Shown: positions 55,704-64,000 of the stretch, piece after piece
Numbering within the stretch: position 1 is the stretch's first letter
Layout of the letters: each line of letters starts with the position of its first letter
Origin: Streptococcus sanguinis
GTDB taxonomy: Bacteria; Bacillota; Bacilli; Lactobacillales; Streptococcaceae
Reading direction: 5' to 3'
Length of the DNA stretch: 64,000 bases
Assembly (NCBI RefSeq): GCF_013343115.1
Contig: NZ_CP054570.1
Location: 2,292,501 to 2,356,500 of the forward strand
Program-made: the position numbers and the translations under genes
Notes under the pieces: generated by a model
Told to the model about the DNA's origin: nothing
Seen by the model: only the letters and a program-made list of their open reading frames with translations
Databases searched by the model: none

Positions 55704-56197
55704 ATGTCATATTTGAAAACTTTATGAAGGCCAATAAAGCTTATGTCGATCTGCATGGAACGGCACATCTGCCCATTAATCCCAAGACCAAGGTAGCTAT
55801 CGTGACCTGCATGGACTCTAGGCTCCACGTGGCTCAGGCTCTGGGTCTAGCACTAGGAGATGCTCATATCTTGCGCAATGCCGGCGGTCGGGTAACAGAG
55901 GACATGATTCGCTCGCTAGTCATCTCCCAGCAGCAGCTAGGAACGCGGAAATCGTGGTTTTGCATCATACAGACTGTGGGGCACAGACCTTCAAGAATGA
56001 GGATTTCACGGCCTATCTTCATAAAGAACTAGGTGTCGATGTCAGTGATCAGGACTTTTGCCCTTTACAGATGTAGAGGAAAGTGTGCGCGAGGATATGG
56101 CCTTGCTGCGGCAGTCACCACTGATCCCAGCTGATGTAGAAATCTCAGGAGCGGTTTACGATGTAGATACTGCCGGATGACAGTTGTTGAGGAATAG
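55704..56197 (+). pseudogene. Beta-carbonic anhydrase, disrupted by one-base losses
   Basis: A beta-class carbonic anhydrase can be reconstructed: MSYFENFMKANKAYVDLHGT, then VAIVTCMDSRLHVAQALGLA with zinc Cys and Asp-Arg, HILRNAGGRVTEDMIRSLV, HHTDCGAQTF with zinc His and Cys, and VREDMALLRQSPLIPADVEI. At least four frame breaks are needed, each explained by one missing base in a run: TTTT to TTT in codon 4, GGG to GG near 55951, TTTTT to TTTT near 56056 and GG to G near 56172. The undisturbed protein would be about 165 residues. Confidence 0.85.
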
Positions 56198-56230
56198 TTG
56201 GGAAGTCAATTTCTTGTCTGCGCATCAGCA

Positions 56231-56259
56231 TTGAAATTGGCTCCTTTTTATGTTAAAAT
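56231..56259 (+). promoter_or_regulatory. Promoter of the ABC permease/ATPase pair
   Basis: TTGAAA (56231-56236) and TAAAAT (56254-56259) with an extended TG are separated by 17 bases. Confidence 0.65.
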
Positions 56260-56292
56260 AGAGAAACGATTTTAATTAGTTAGGACAATGTT

Positions 56293-57151
56293 ATGATTCT
56301 TTCCATTATTTCTCAGGGATTGGTTTGGGCCGTCCTAGGTCTAGGTATTTTATGACCTTCCGGATTCTGGGCTTTCCTGATATGACGACAGAAGGCTCCT
56401 TCCCCTTGGCGGGGCGGTGGCTGTTACCTTGATTACTAAAGGAGTCAATCCTTTCTGGCAACAACAGCAGCCGTTTTAGCGGGCTGTGCTGCGGGTGCCG
56501 TGACAGGTATGCTTTATACCAAAGGAAAATTCCGACCTTGCTTTCTGGATTTTGGTCATGACCTCCTGCCACTCTATCATGCTGATGCTGATGGGCCGTG
56601 CCAATCTGGGGCTTTAGGCAGCAGTAAAATTCAGGATATTCTGCCCTTTTCAGGGGAAGTCAATGACCTCTTGACTGGTTTGATTTTTGTCAGCCTAGTG
56701 ATTGCAGCCCTGCTCTTTTTCTTGGATACTAAGCTAGGGCAGGCTATATCGCGACTGGAGATAATCCGGACATGGCTCGCAGTTTTGGGATCAATACTGG
56801 CCGTATGGAGTTGATGGGACTGATTCTATCAAACGGCTTGATTGCTCTGGCTGGAGCGCTGATTGCCCAGCAGGAAGGCTATGCAGATGTTTCCCGCGGG
56901 ATTGGAGTAATCGTAGTTGGTCTGGCCAGTCTTATCATTGGCGAGGTACTCTTCCGGAGTCTGACCTTGGCAGAGCGGCTGATTACCATTGTAGTTGGTG
57001 CGATTGCCTATCAGTTCTGATCTGGGGTGTCATTGCTCTCGGCTTCAATACCAACTATCTCCGTCTTTACAGCGCGGTGATTCTGGCCGTCTGTCTCATG
57101 ATTCCAACCCTGAAAAATAAATTCTTTAAAGGAGCCAAGTTAAGCAAATGA
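56293..57151 (+). pseudogene. ABC transporter permease (TrpX/YtlD-like importer type), frame broken
   Basis: AGGA lies upstream of ATG 56293. Joining frames gives MILSIISQGLVWAVLGLGIF, then ILGFPDMTTEGSFPLGGAVA, and ARSFGINTGRMELMGLILSN, a membrane permease with eight or nine spans of the branched-chain amino acid/ribose-like (BPD_transp_2) type. About eight one-base losses occur, for example at TTTTT near 56350, CTTGG near 56406, AAAAATT near 56526, and CAGTTTC near 57012. It overlaps the ATPase gene by four bases. A periplasmic-type binding protein gene, usual for this system, is not in the window. Confidence 0.82.
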
Positions 57152-57890
57152 CAGCGATTGTAGAATTAAGAAATGCAACCAAGCTGTAAAAAGCGGCTTT
57201 GATGAAGAAAAAATCATCCTAAATGATGTTTCTTTAGACATTCACGAGCATGATTTATTACGATTTTAGGTGGAACGGTGCAGGAAAGTCAACCCTGTTC
57301 AATGTCATTGCCGGAACTCTCCCTTTAACCAGCGGTAGCATCATATCTTGGGGAAATGTCACTCATTTTCACCAGAAAAGCGGGCCAAGTACTTGTCTCG
57401 TGTCTTTCAGGATCCTAAGATGGGAACGGCTCCGCGTATGACAGTGCGGAAATCTTCTCATTGCCAAATTCCGAGGCGAAAAGCGTGGCTTGGTGCCCCG
57501 TGGGCTCAACAGTTATAGGGAAGAATTTCAGGCGACGATTGAGAAAATCGGCAATGGTCTGGACAAGCATCTGGATACACCGATTGAATTTCTTTCTGGC
57601 GGGCAAAGACAGGCTTTGAGTTGCTCATGGCAACGCTCAAGCGCCAGAACTTTTACTTCTGGATGAGCATACTGCAGCACTGGATCCAAGACCAGTGTAG
57701 CCTTGATGGAGCTGACCAATGAATTTGTCAATCGTGACCGCCTCACAGCCTTATGATTACTCATCACATGGAGGATGCCCTCAAATACGGCAACCGACTA
57801 ATCGTTATGAAGACGGGCAGATTATTCAGGACTTAAACAAAAACGAGAAAGCCAAGATGACATCGCAGATTACTACGGCTTGTTTGAATA
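57148..57890 (+). pseudogene. ABC transporter ATP-binding protein, frame broken
   Basis: Partner of the permease. The reconstructed product shows Walker A GGNGAGKST (near 57275), FLSGGQRQALSLLMATLKRP (signature, near 57595), LLLDEHTAALDPKT (Walker B) and MITHHMEDALKYGNRLIVMK (switch His). Roughly ten one-base losses break the frame, again in runs such as AAA near 57181, TTTT near 57255 and TTT near 57615. The intact gene would encode about 255 residues. Confidence 0.82.
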
Positions 57891-57940
57891 GGCTTGCTCA
57901 GAGTTTTGTAAAACCAAGAGAAAGAATACGTACTAAATAA

Positions 57941-57970
57941 TGTACTGCTCCCACAAAGTTAGACAATTAT
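57941..57970 (+). mobile_element. Possible solitary IS3-family end
   Basis: TGTACTGCTCCCACAAAGTT resembles ends of IS3/IS150-type elements (TGTACTGACCCC then AAAGTTGGACA, from memory). No transposase or second end is visible, so at most a remnant. Confidence 0.35.
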
Positions 57971-57994
57971 GTTCAAAAGGCTCTCGTAGATAAT

Positions 57995-58020
57995 AAAAAC
58001 CGCTTGATTGCGGTTTTTTC
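57995..58020 (+). terminator. Terminator after the ABC ATPase gene
   Basis: AAAAACCGC pairs with GCGGTTTTT around TTGATT. It also suits the convergent Mga-like gene. Confidence 0.85.
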
Positions 58021-58036
58021 TTATCAAATAGTCTAA

Positions 58037-59485
58037 TCACTCATCTAACGATAACATCATTGCGTTAAGTAAGGAGATGAGTGCGACCGTATTATATTAT
58101 TGGAATAGATCAGTCTCTTGTTCTCATGGGTGGAATAATAAAATTAGAAATGATGATATCGTAGGTGATTCTTTTAAAGAATCGATTGATAATTCTATTT
58201 ATTCCAAACTTCAAGTTCAAAATTGTGCTGCAATAATAAGAAAGTGTCTCTGCTACTGATCTTGCATGATACTGATCAAATTACTCATGACTAAAACTTT
58301 AATTTAGGCTGATTTTGTAAAGGTTCAGCACTAAATGTTTGCTGTGAGTGATAAGAGTATAGGATAGATGGTTGACTTCATTGGTGTGCTATAGATATCC
58401 AAAGTCTCTAGATAATGTTCATCCTTTTTTAATATCTGAAACAAATTGAGGGAAAATATTTTGAAAGTTCTTGATTGTATTCCCTTTTTGATCAAATAGA
58501 TAAACTCTGTAGATAGTTCTGACGGTGCAGATGTGCTGTATTATGCAAATGCAATAAGATTGTCATTATTGTCTATTTTAGATTATATTTGCTTTCTATC
58601 TGATCAATTAAATCACTTAATAATTGATACGAATTTTTTACATAGCTGTCTGTTTTTGCGCAGCTCATAATAGATTTTCATCAATGAAAACATTTTTTGA
58701 AAATAGGAGACAAATAGTTGACCTATCACTTCTTTATTCAAAGAGATATGATATTCAGAATCAAAGCTCGCTACAATGTCTCGATTCCTTCTGCTGCATA
58801 AAGATTCTAACAATTGATTGTTAAAAGAATCTTTCTCAACTTCCAGAAATGACCAAACTTTATTCGGTATAAATTTGTAACCAGGAGCAATTTTAACATT
58901 CTTTGAGTTGCGAAATTGACAGGAAATGCAGTTTCTTTATAGACCAGTGCTAACAGCTTACACAAAGGTTCTACTGAAAATCTGTAAAGGGCCATTCAAA
59001 AAAATAATATTTTTCCGAAAAATATTGTGCAAAAAATAACGGATATCAATCTCATCTCCAATAATCCGAGCAGGATTGAGACTAATTTTAAAATTATATT
59101 GTTTTTTTATGATTTTGTTATATGACTGATTATACGATAGAGTGAGGAAGAGCTTATATAAAACTCTTTACAAGACTCTCAGTTTCATATCCTTCGTTAA
59201 AGAAGATGAATTCTAAATTGAAAAATGGGTTGAATGCTTAAAAAATGGTGATACACCATCTCAATATCACTATCATCGGTATAATGATACGTATACCATT
59301 AGTGGACGAGTGAAAAATCAATTGAGGAAACGCAGACTTGACATGGGATAAATCATCTTTTACTGAACGTTCTGTACAATTCAATAGTTCAGCCAGTTCA
59401 GAAATATGAAACCAGCGTTTGTTTTAAATAGTAGTTCTAATAGTTCTAATTGCCTGTGGCTCTTTTTAGACAGTAATTCTCGCAT
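58037..59485 (-). pseudogene. Mga-like transcriptional regulator, frame broken
   Basis: On the minus strand, ATG 59485 opens MRELLSKKSHRQLELLELLF. With frame corrections it continues HISELAELLNCTERSVKDDL then SHVKSAFPQLIFHSS (winged helix-turn-helix), SLNPARIIGDEIDIRYFFAQ (PRD-like middle) and YDIIISNFIIPP (EIIB-like end), stopping near 58037. This is the plan of Mga/AtxA-type regulators, about 480 residues. Many one-base losses are spread along the gene. Regulators of this type usually act on neighbouring surface or stress genes; the divergent GlsB gene at 59777 is the nearest. Confidence 0.78.
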
Positions 59486-59776
59486 TAAAATATTATCTTT
59501 CTTTATATAGTGTTTTTATTATCAGGCAATTATACCATATTTTATGCATTTAACCTCGTTTAACAACTCTAAAATATATCTAAAATGCTGATAAAAGCCT
59601 ATAGAACAAGGAATTCTTATCTTTGCGTATCTATAGTACAGATAAACGGAAAGAAAACCAAGTTGAATTATTATGTTCCAAGTTGGAAAATTATATAATT
59701 ATGTTAATCAAAAAATAATAGTAAAAAATATTATTAAACAATTTTGATTTAGAAAAAATTAGAAAGGAGAATCAAT
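59486..59776. other. Divergent intergenic region, no gene seen
   Basis: AT-rich sequence between the Mga-like and GlsB genes. CCAAGTTG occurs twice (about 59668-59675 and 59689-59696) as a direct repeat 21 bases apart, a possible regulator site. No clear promoter was identified. Confidence 0.4.
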
Positions 59777-60015
59777 ATGCTTTGGTCTATATTGTTGGAG
59801 GTCTTATTGGTCTTATTGCTGGATCAATCACTAAAAAAGGCGGCTCAATGGGTGTTATTGCAAACGTTGTTGCAGGTTTAGTTGGTTCTGCTGTCGGTCA
59901 GTCACTTTTGGGAACTTGGGGTCCTAGTTTGGCTGGTATGGCCTTGCTTCCTTCTATCATTGGTGCAGTTATTGTAGTAGCTGTTGTATCATTTTTTGTA
60001 GGTAAAAAGGCATAA
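59777..60015 (+). pseudogene. GlsB/YeaQ/YmgE family membrane protein, one frame break
   Basis: AAAGGAG precedes ATG 59777. The start MLWS shifts frame after four codons; one missing T (ATTATT to ATATT near 59790) restores IVGGLIGLIAGSITKKGGSM and the rest, including VGSAVGQSLLGTW and a final VVSFFVGKKA. The corrected 79-residue protein has three short membrane segments and belongs to the transglycosylase-associated/GlsB family, linked with general stress. It heads a stress cluster with AmaP, DUF2273, Asp23 and CsbD genes. Confidence 0.82.
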
Positions 60016-60069
60016 ATTGTCTTTTTACGTTCAAAATACAATTTAAAATTAATGATGTGAGGATTCAAT

Positions 60070-60641
60070 ATGTCAAAATCAAGAAAAATACTTTCCCTTA
60101 TTTTCTGTATTTTAATCTTGACAATTTTGATTCCTGTTTTGCTAGACTTCATAAAGTCAGCGGTCTGGGCTCCAGTTATTTAGCTGGAAGTTATTCACTT
60201 GGAAGCAGATTCCTTTTGTGGGCTACTATCTTCTAGTATGTTTTCTGGGGCACTGTGGTTTTAGCAAGCTTAATCTTACTACTGATGTTAGTGATAGCTT
60301 TTTATCCTAAGAGACGTTTGGAAATTCAGCTAGCTGATGCGGATGGGAAACTGATGCTGAAAATTCAGCAATTGAAGGTTTTGTTCGTAGTCTGTTAACA
60401 GAACACGGTTTAATTAAAGATCCTACAGTTTCAGTAAATAGCCGTAAAAACAAATGCATGGTTTTCCGTTAAAGGCGCAATCGTTCCTTCGGAAAACATC
60501 ATCAAGAGAAGTCAGTTGATTCAAGAAGAAATTGCGTCTGGATTGACAGAATTCTTCGGAATCAATCATAATGTCAAGCTTAAAATCTCTGTCTCAGACT
60601 TCAAGCCAAAAGAAGCGGCTAAAAAACTACTAGTCGTGTAA
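60070..60641 (+). pseudogene. amaP: Alkaline shock membrane anchor AmaP, frame broken
   Basis: ATG 60070 gives MSKSRKILSLIFCILILTIL (membrane segment 1). Frame-corrected sequence then shows a second membrane segment (VVLASLILLLMLVIAFYPKR) and the cytosolic part with AIEGFVRSLLTEHGLIKDPT and VPSENIIKRSQLIQEEIASG. AmaP anchors Asp23 at the membrane. Breaks are one-base losses near 60150, 60225 and 60362 and one extra A near 60450. The order amaP-DUF2273-asp23 is the standard one. Confidence 0.82.
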
Positions 60642-60656
60642 AGTAAGGAAGTAAAA

Positions 60657-60826
60657 ATGGAATGGTTTAAAAATATCAATATCCAATCTTGTCTGGATTA
60701 GCAGGCATTATTCTAGCGTGTTTTATCCTATCCTTTGGCTTCTTTAAGACTCTATTTGTCTTGATTTGCGCTACTCTAGGGGCAGGAATTGGATATTATA
60801 TTCAAAAAAATAATATATTTAAATAA
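60657..60826 (+). pseudogene. DUF2273 small membrane protein, one frame break
   Basis: AAGGAAG precedes ATG 60657. Adding one A to the run near 60674 yields MEWFKKYQYPILSGLAGIIL, then ACFILSFGFFKTLFVLICAT and LGAGIGYYIQKNNIFK, a 56-residue protein with two membrane helices. It sits between amaP and asp23, as in other Firmicutes. Function is unknown but tied to the alkaline shock complex. Confidence 0.8.
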
Positions 60827-60843
60827 AAATAAAGGAGTTTAAC

Positions 60844-61433
60844 ATGTCAAATAAAGATGTTAAAGATGTTGCTAAAAAAGAAGTTGCTCAAGAAGTTCAC
60901 GAAGTAAAAGGTGAATTAACTTATGATGATAAGGTCATTCAAAAAATTATCGGTCTCTCTTTAGAGAAAGTTTCAGGTTTGCTGGCTGTTGACGGTGGCT
61001 TCTTCTCTAACATAAAGATAAATTGGTCAACTCTGACAATGTCACTCATGGTGTCAATGTTGAAGTTGGTAAAGAACAAGTAGCTGTTGACCTGAATGTG
61101 GTTGCAGAATATCAAAAGAATGTTCCAGCTTTATACAAAGAAATCAAGAAAGTCGTTGCAGAAGAAGTTTCTAAGATGACTGATTTGGAAGTTGTTGAAG
61201 TAAATGTCAATGTTGTTGATATTAAAACGAAAGAACAACACGAAGCGGATTCAGTAAGCCTTCAAGACCGAGTGACAGATGTTGCTGAATCAACAGGTGA
61301 ATTTGCTTCAGAGCAATTCGAAAAAGCAAAATCTGGCATTAGCGGCGGTTTCTCAGCTGTTCAAGAAAAAGTTGGCGATGGTGTAGAGGCTGTTAAAGAC
61401 GCTGCATCAAGTGAAAAAGCTCGCGTTCGTTAA
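60844..61433 (+). pseudogene. Asp23/Gls24 family envelope stress protein, one frame break
   Basis: AAAGGAG precedes ATG 60844. The first 58 codons (MSNKDVKDVAKKEVAQEVHE, AVDGGFFSN) and the remainder from about 61020 (LVNSDNVTHGVNVEVGKEQV, AVDLNVVAEYQKNVP) are in different frames; one missing A in the run near 61014 explains it. The corrected protein has about 196 residues with an Asp23 domain (about 20-135) and a charged C-terminal tail. Asp23 is an abundant cell-wall stress protein held at the membrane by AmaP. Confidence 0.87.
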
Positions 61434-61509
61434 TTCTCTCACTAAAATTAGGAATTCTTATATTCTTTCATTGCTTTAAAAATTGAAACTAATAACGGAG
61501 GTATTAATT

Positions 61510-61714
61510 ATGTCTACAGAAGAAAAAATTCAACCAAGCTAAAGGTTCTGTTAAAGAAGGCCTTGGCAAATTAACTGGTGATAAAAAAACAGAAAAAGAA
61601 GGAGCTGCTGAAAAAGTAGTTTCTAAAGTTAAAGAAGTTGCAGAAGATGCCAAAGATGCTGTTGAAGGCGCCATCGAAGGCGTTAAAAATATGGTTAAAA
61701 AAGACGATAAATAA
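61510..61714 (+). pseudogene. CsbD family stress protein, one frame break
   Basis: ACGGAGG lies upstream of ATG 61510. The frame breaks after six codons because of one extra A in GAAGAAAAAATT; without it the product is [20 protein letters not shown], then [20 protein letters not shown] and a Lys-rich end, 67 residues. CsbD proteins are small, charged general-stress proteins. The position after asp23 fits. Confidence 0.82.
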
Positions 61715-61784
61715 AACCAATAGTTGATTTCCTTATAAAAAGTCTTTGTTAGCTATAGTCACGGATAAAAATTATCTAGAATTT

Positions 61785-61818
61785 AAAGGAGATCATTTTA
61801 AGGTCTCCTTTCTTTTTT
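61785..61818 (+). terminator. Terminator of the stress cluster
   Basis: AAAGGAGA pairs with TCTCCTTT and is followed by a T-rich tail. Confidence 0.85.
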
Positions 61819-61847
61819 CTTAGCTAAAAAGTTTTTTAATTTCTTAG

Positions 61848-61886
61848 TTGTAAACGCTTGCAAAAATCTGGATAGAGTACTATAAT
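61848..61886 (+). promoter_or_regulatory. Orphan promoter with perfect cre site
   Basis: TTGTAAACGCTTGCA (61848-61862) fits the cre consensus WTGNAANCGNWNNCW at every position and overlaps -35 TTGCAA (61858-61863), which lies 17 bases before TATAAT (61881-61886). A ribosome-like AGAAAGGAAA follows, but no gene can be read over the next 300 bases. Confidence 0.8.
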
Positions 61887-62206
61887 AGAGTTAAGGAAAT
61901 AGAAAGAAAGGAAACCAAATTCATTCGCTTTTAAGTTTACTTTGTTGGTATAGTTGTTTGTAATACATAAGTAGTTGCTTTACTTGACATATTGGTTGAA
62001 TTGTCAGACAGGCCTGCTTAGCTTGCCTGATTGTAACGATAGTATAGAAAGTAGAAGCTTTTAGATGGTTTTCAAACTTCGAGAATTCAATCAATAGTGC
62101 TTTATTATGTTATAGAGATTTCCAATGCTAAGATAAAAAGAAAATCATTAGCGGTTGAAGGAATTAAAAGTTTATAAAAAATAATAAAAACAATAAATCA
62201 AAAAAT
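61887..62206. other. Stretch without recognisable gene
   Basis: Sequence downstream of the orphan promoter. Apart from a weak CAGGC/GCCTG hairpin near 62008-62032 nothing can be assigned. A catabolite-repressed gene should begin here; it seems lost or scrambled. Confidence 0.4.
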
Positions 62207-62259
62207 TGTTATTCAGTTACACCTTGGATGAACTGATTGCTCTCATACCAGCGAAGTAA
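62207..62259 (+). pseudogene. Possible 3' tail of an unidentified gene
   Basis: After a stop, one frame reads KKLLFSYTLDELIALIPAK and ends at TAA 62257-62259, just before a strong terminator. The tail has the look of a C-terminal helix, but the family is not recognised. Confidence 0.35.
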
Positions 62260-62263
62260 ACCA

Positions 62264-62300
62264 GACCTCTAGCCGAGTAAAGCTAGAGGTCGTTTTTTTG
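62264..62300 (+). terminator. Strong terminator
   Basis: GACCTCTAGC pairs with GCTAGAGGTC and is followed by G and seven T. Confidence 0.92.
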
Positions 62301-62333
62301 TGGTAGAGGGTGCTAAGAAGGCACGCTTGACTT

Positions 62334-62361
62334 TGAAAAAAGGTTGAAAAAATGCTATAAT
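62334..62361 (+). promoter_or_regulatory. Promoter of the RNase J gene fragment
   Basis: TTGAAA (62334-62339) and TATAAT (62356-62361) are separated by 16 bases. The leader that follows has hairpin GCAAACC/GGTTTGC. Confidence 0.65.
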
Positions 62362-62486
62362 AGCTTAGATATGCAAACCTAAGGTTTGCAAAGACTGTAA
62401 TTCGACTTGGCTAGCCAAGGACCGTTAGTAATAAAATAAAGAATCTTTGATAAAAGTAAGGTTCTGAAAATTGAATAGGAGAAAAA

Positions 62487-62561
62487 ATGAGCAAGAGCAA
62501 TGTTAAACTGATTGCTTTGGGCGGCGTACGTGAAAATGGTAAAAATCTCTACGTTGCTGAA
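62487..62561 (+). pseudogene. Ribonuclease J 5' fragment (J2-like)
   Basis: AGGAG and ATG 62487 begin MSKSNVKLIALGGVRENGKN then LYVAE, the N-terminus of RNase J (metallo-beta-lactamase ribonuclease); LIALGGVxExGKNLY is closer to J2. After 25 codons the sequence switches to the middle of groEL. The active-site HxHxDH part is missing, so the fragment cannot function. Confidence 0.78.
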
Positions 62562-63866
62562 AAAATGTTACAGCTGGTGCTAATCCAATTGGTATCCGCC
62601 GCGGGATTGAAGCAGCCGTTGCGACAGCTGTTGAAGCCCTGAAATCTAACTCAGTACCAGTTCCAACAAGGAAGCTATTGCTCAGGTTGCTGCCGTTTCT
62701 TCTCGCAGCGAGAAAGTCGGCGAGTACATCTCTGAAGCTATGGAAAAGTTGGCAATGATGGCGTTATTACCATTGAAGAGTCCAAAGGAATGGAAACTGA
62801 GCTGGATGTAGTTGAGGGGATGCAGTTTGACCGCGGCTACTTGTCTCAATATATGGTAACGACAATGAAAAAATGGTAGCCGAACTGGACAATCCTTACA
62901 TCTTGATTACTGACAAGAAAATTCTAACATTCAAGAGATTCTGCCATTATTGGAAAATATCTTGAAGACCAATCGTCCGCTTTGATTGTCGCAGATGATG
63001 TAGATGGTGAAGCTCTGCCAACGCTGGTTCTTAACAAGATTCGCGGAACCTTTAATGTTGTAGCTGTCAAGGCACCAGGCTTTGGTGATCGTCGCAAGGC
63101 TATGTTGGAAGATATCGCTATCTGACGGGCGGTACAGTGATTACAGATGACCTTGGTTTAGAGCTCAAGGACGCTACGATTGAAGCGCTTGGACAAGCTT
63201 CCAAAGTCACTGTTGATAAGGACAGCACTGTGATTGTGGAAGGTTCTGGCAATCCAGAAGCCATTGCTAACCGTGTGGCAGTCATTAAGTCACAGATTGA
63301 AAGCAGCACTTCTGAGTTTGACCGTGAAAAACTGCAAGAACGTCTGGCTAAATTGTCCGGTGGTGTAGCTGTGATTAAGGTCGGAGCTGCAACCGAAACA
63401 GAACTCAAAGAAATGAAACTCCGCATTGAGATGCCCTTAACGCAACCCGTGCAGCGGTAGAAGAAGGAATCGTCTCAGGTGGGGGTACTGCCTATATCAA
63501 CGTACTGGACGCTGTTGCAGGTCTTGAGTTGGCAGGGGATGAAGCAACTGGTCGCAACATTGTTCTCCGCGCTTGGAAGAGCCTGTCCGTCAAATCGCTC
63601 TGAATGCAGGTTTTGAAGGTTCAATCGTCATTGACCGTCTGAAAAACTCTGAAGTTGGTACAGGCTTTAATGCTGCGACTGGCGAATGGGTTAACATGAT
63701 TGAGGCTGGAATCATTGACCCAGTTAAGGTGACTCGTTCAGCCTTGCAAAATGCCCTTTCTGTTGCCAGTCTTATCTTGACAACCGAAGCAGTAGTAGCT
63801 AATCAACCAGAACCAGCTAGCCCAGCTCCAGCTATGGATCCAGGCATGATGGGCGGTATGATGTAG
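62561..63866 (+). pseudogene. groEL: Chaperonin GroEL, 5' end missing and frame broken
   Basis: Homology starts at [20 protein letters not shown] (about residue 95-100 of GroEL) and continues to the normal C-terminus GMMGGMM and TAG at 63866. The ATP-binding N-terminal residues are absent, and no groES precedes. Recoverable parts include [57 protein letters not shown] and [20 protein letters not shown]. At least nine one-base losses break the frame (near 62667, 62745, 62860, 62922, 62980, 63120, 63429, 63570 and others), all within short runs of one base. Confidence 0.88.
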
Positions 63867-63930
63867 AAAAATAACGGGATTATATATTTCTATAAATTAG
63901 ATATAATCTTTATCTTATATTTACACAAAC

Positions 63931-63960
63931 AAAAAACTGAGCAGATTTGTTCAGTTTTTT
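63931..63960 (+). terminator. Terminator of groEL
   Basis: AAAAAACTGA pairs with TCAGTTTTTT around 10 bases. Confidence 0.9.
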
Positions 63961-64000
63961 ATTGTGACTAGTTATGTAGCAAGCCTTAATAAATTATGCT

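Noticed and set aside
57941..62206. Active insertion sequence or prophage as cause of the disrupted region
   Set aside because: No transposase, integrase, paired inverted repeats or target duplications can be read; only single motifs resembling IS ends are present.

Overview
The window reads as chromosome of an oral Streptococcus, most likely of the sanguinis/gordonii/mitis group. The grounds are low GC, strong AGGAGG ribosome sites, the rpsB-tsf and ctsR-clpC blocks, a fused glutathione synthase (gshF), two CiaR-type small RNA genes and a sorbitol PTS operon of the GutM type. The species is inferred from family knowledge; no database search was possible.

Layout. 1-3.1 kb: the 5' part of a lipoprotein gene, tRNA-Cys, rpsB-tsf. 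3.1-8.4 kb: a small membrane protein, ctsR-clpC with a CtsR operator, a DUF4272 protein, and an ECF S-component overlapping a DUF4430 lipoprotein. 8.5-11.3 kb: an NAD salvage operon, nadR-pnuC-Nudix/NrtR-like. 11.5-21.3 kb: a lipoprotein, dus-hslO, an ADP-ribosylglycohydrolase with an internal stop, telA-xpaC, gshF and purA. 21.3-24.1 kb: a csRNA, tadA, SRP RNA, a short tandem repeat patch and pgi. 24.2-29.4 kb: the sorbitol operon srlD-R-M-A-E-B with a cre-like site on its promoter.

29.6-37.6 kb is the least explained part. Seven consecutive genes encode single-pass membrane proteins with different cytoplasmic tails but the same outward-facing two-lobe domain. The lipoprotein cut by the left edge of the window carries a related domain. 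This cluster is the best candidate for an undescribed system.

38-55.5 kb is ordinary core genome: dapH and its deacetylase, fthC, rhomboid protease, galU-gpsA, a heterodimeric ABC exporter with one degenerate ATP site, an oligopeptide-binding lipoprotein, a class I amidotransferase, a second csRNA, dut, a histidine phosphatase, a methyltransferase, radA (apparently starting at ATC) and two tandem AIM24 genes.

From about 54.9 kb the character changes. Almost every recognisable gene (carbonic anhydrase, an ABC permease/ATPase pair, an Mga-like regulator, the GlsB/AmaP/DUF2273/Asp23/CsbD stress cluster, groEL) is broken by one-base losses or gains, nearly all in short homopolymer runs. The first 25 codons of an RNase J gene are joined to groEL lacking its start. 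This looks more like poor sequence or misassembly than parallel gene decay. I annotate these genes by the product they would encode and mark them as disrupted.
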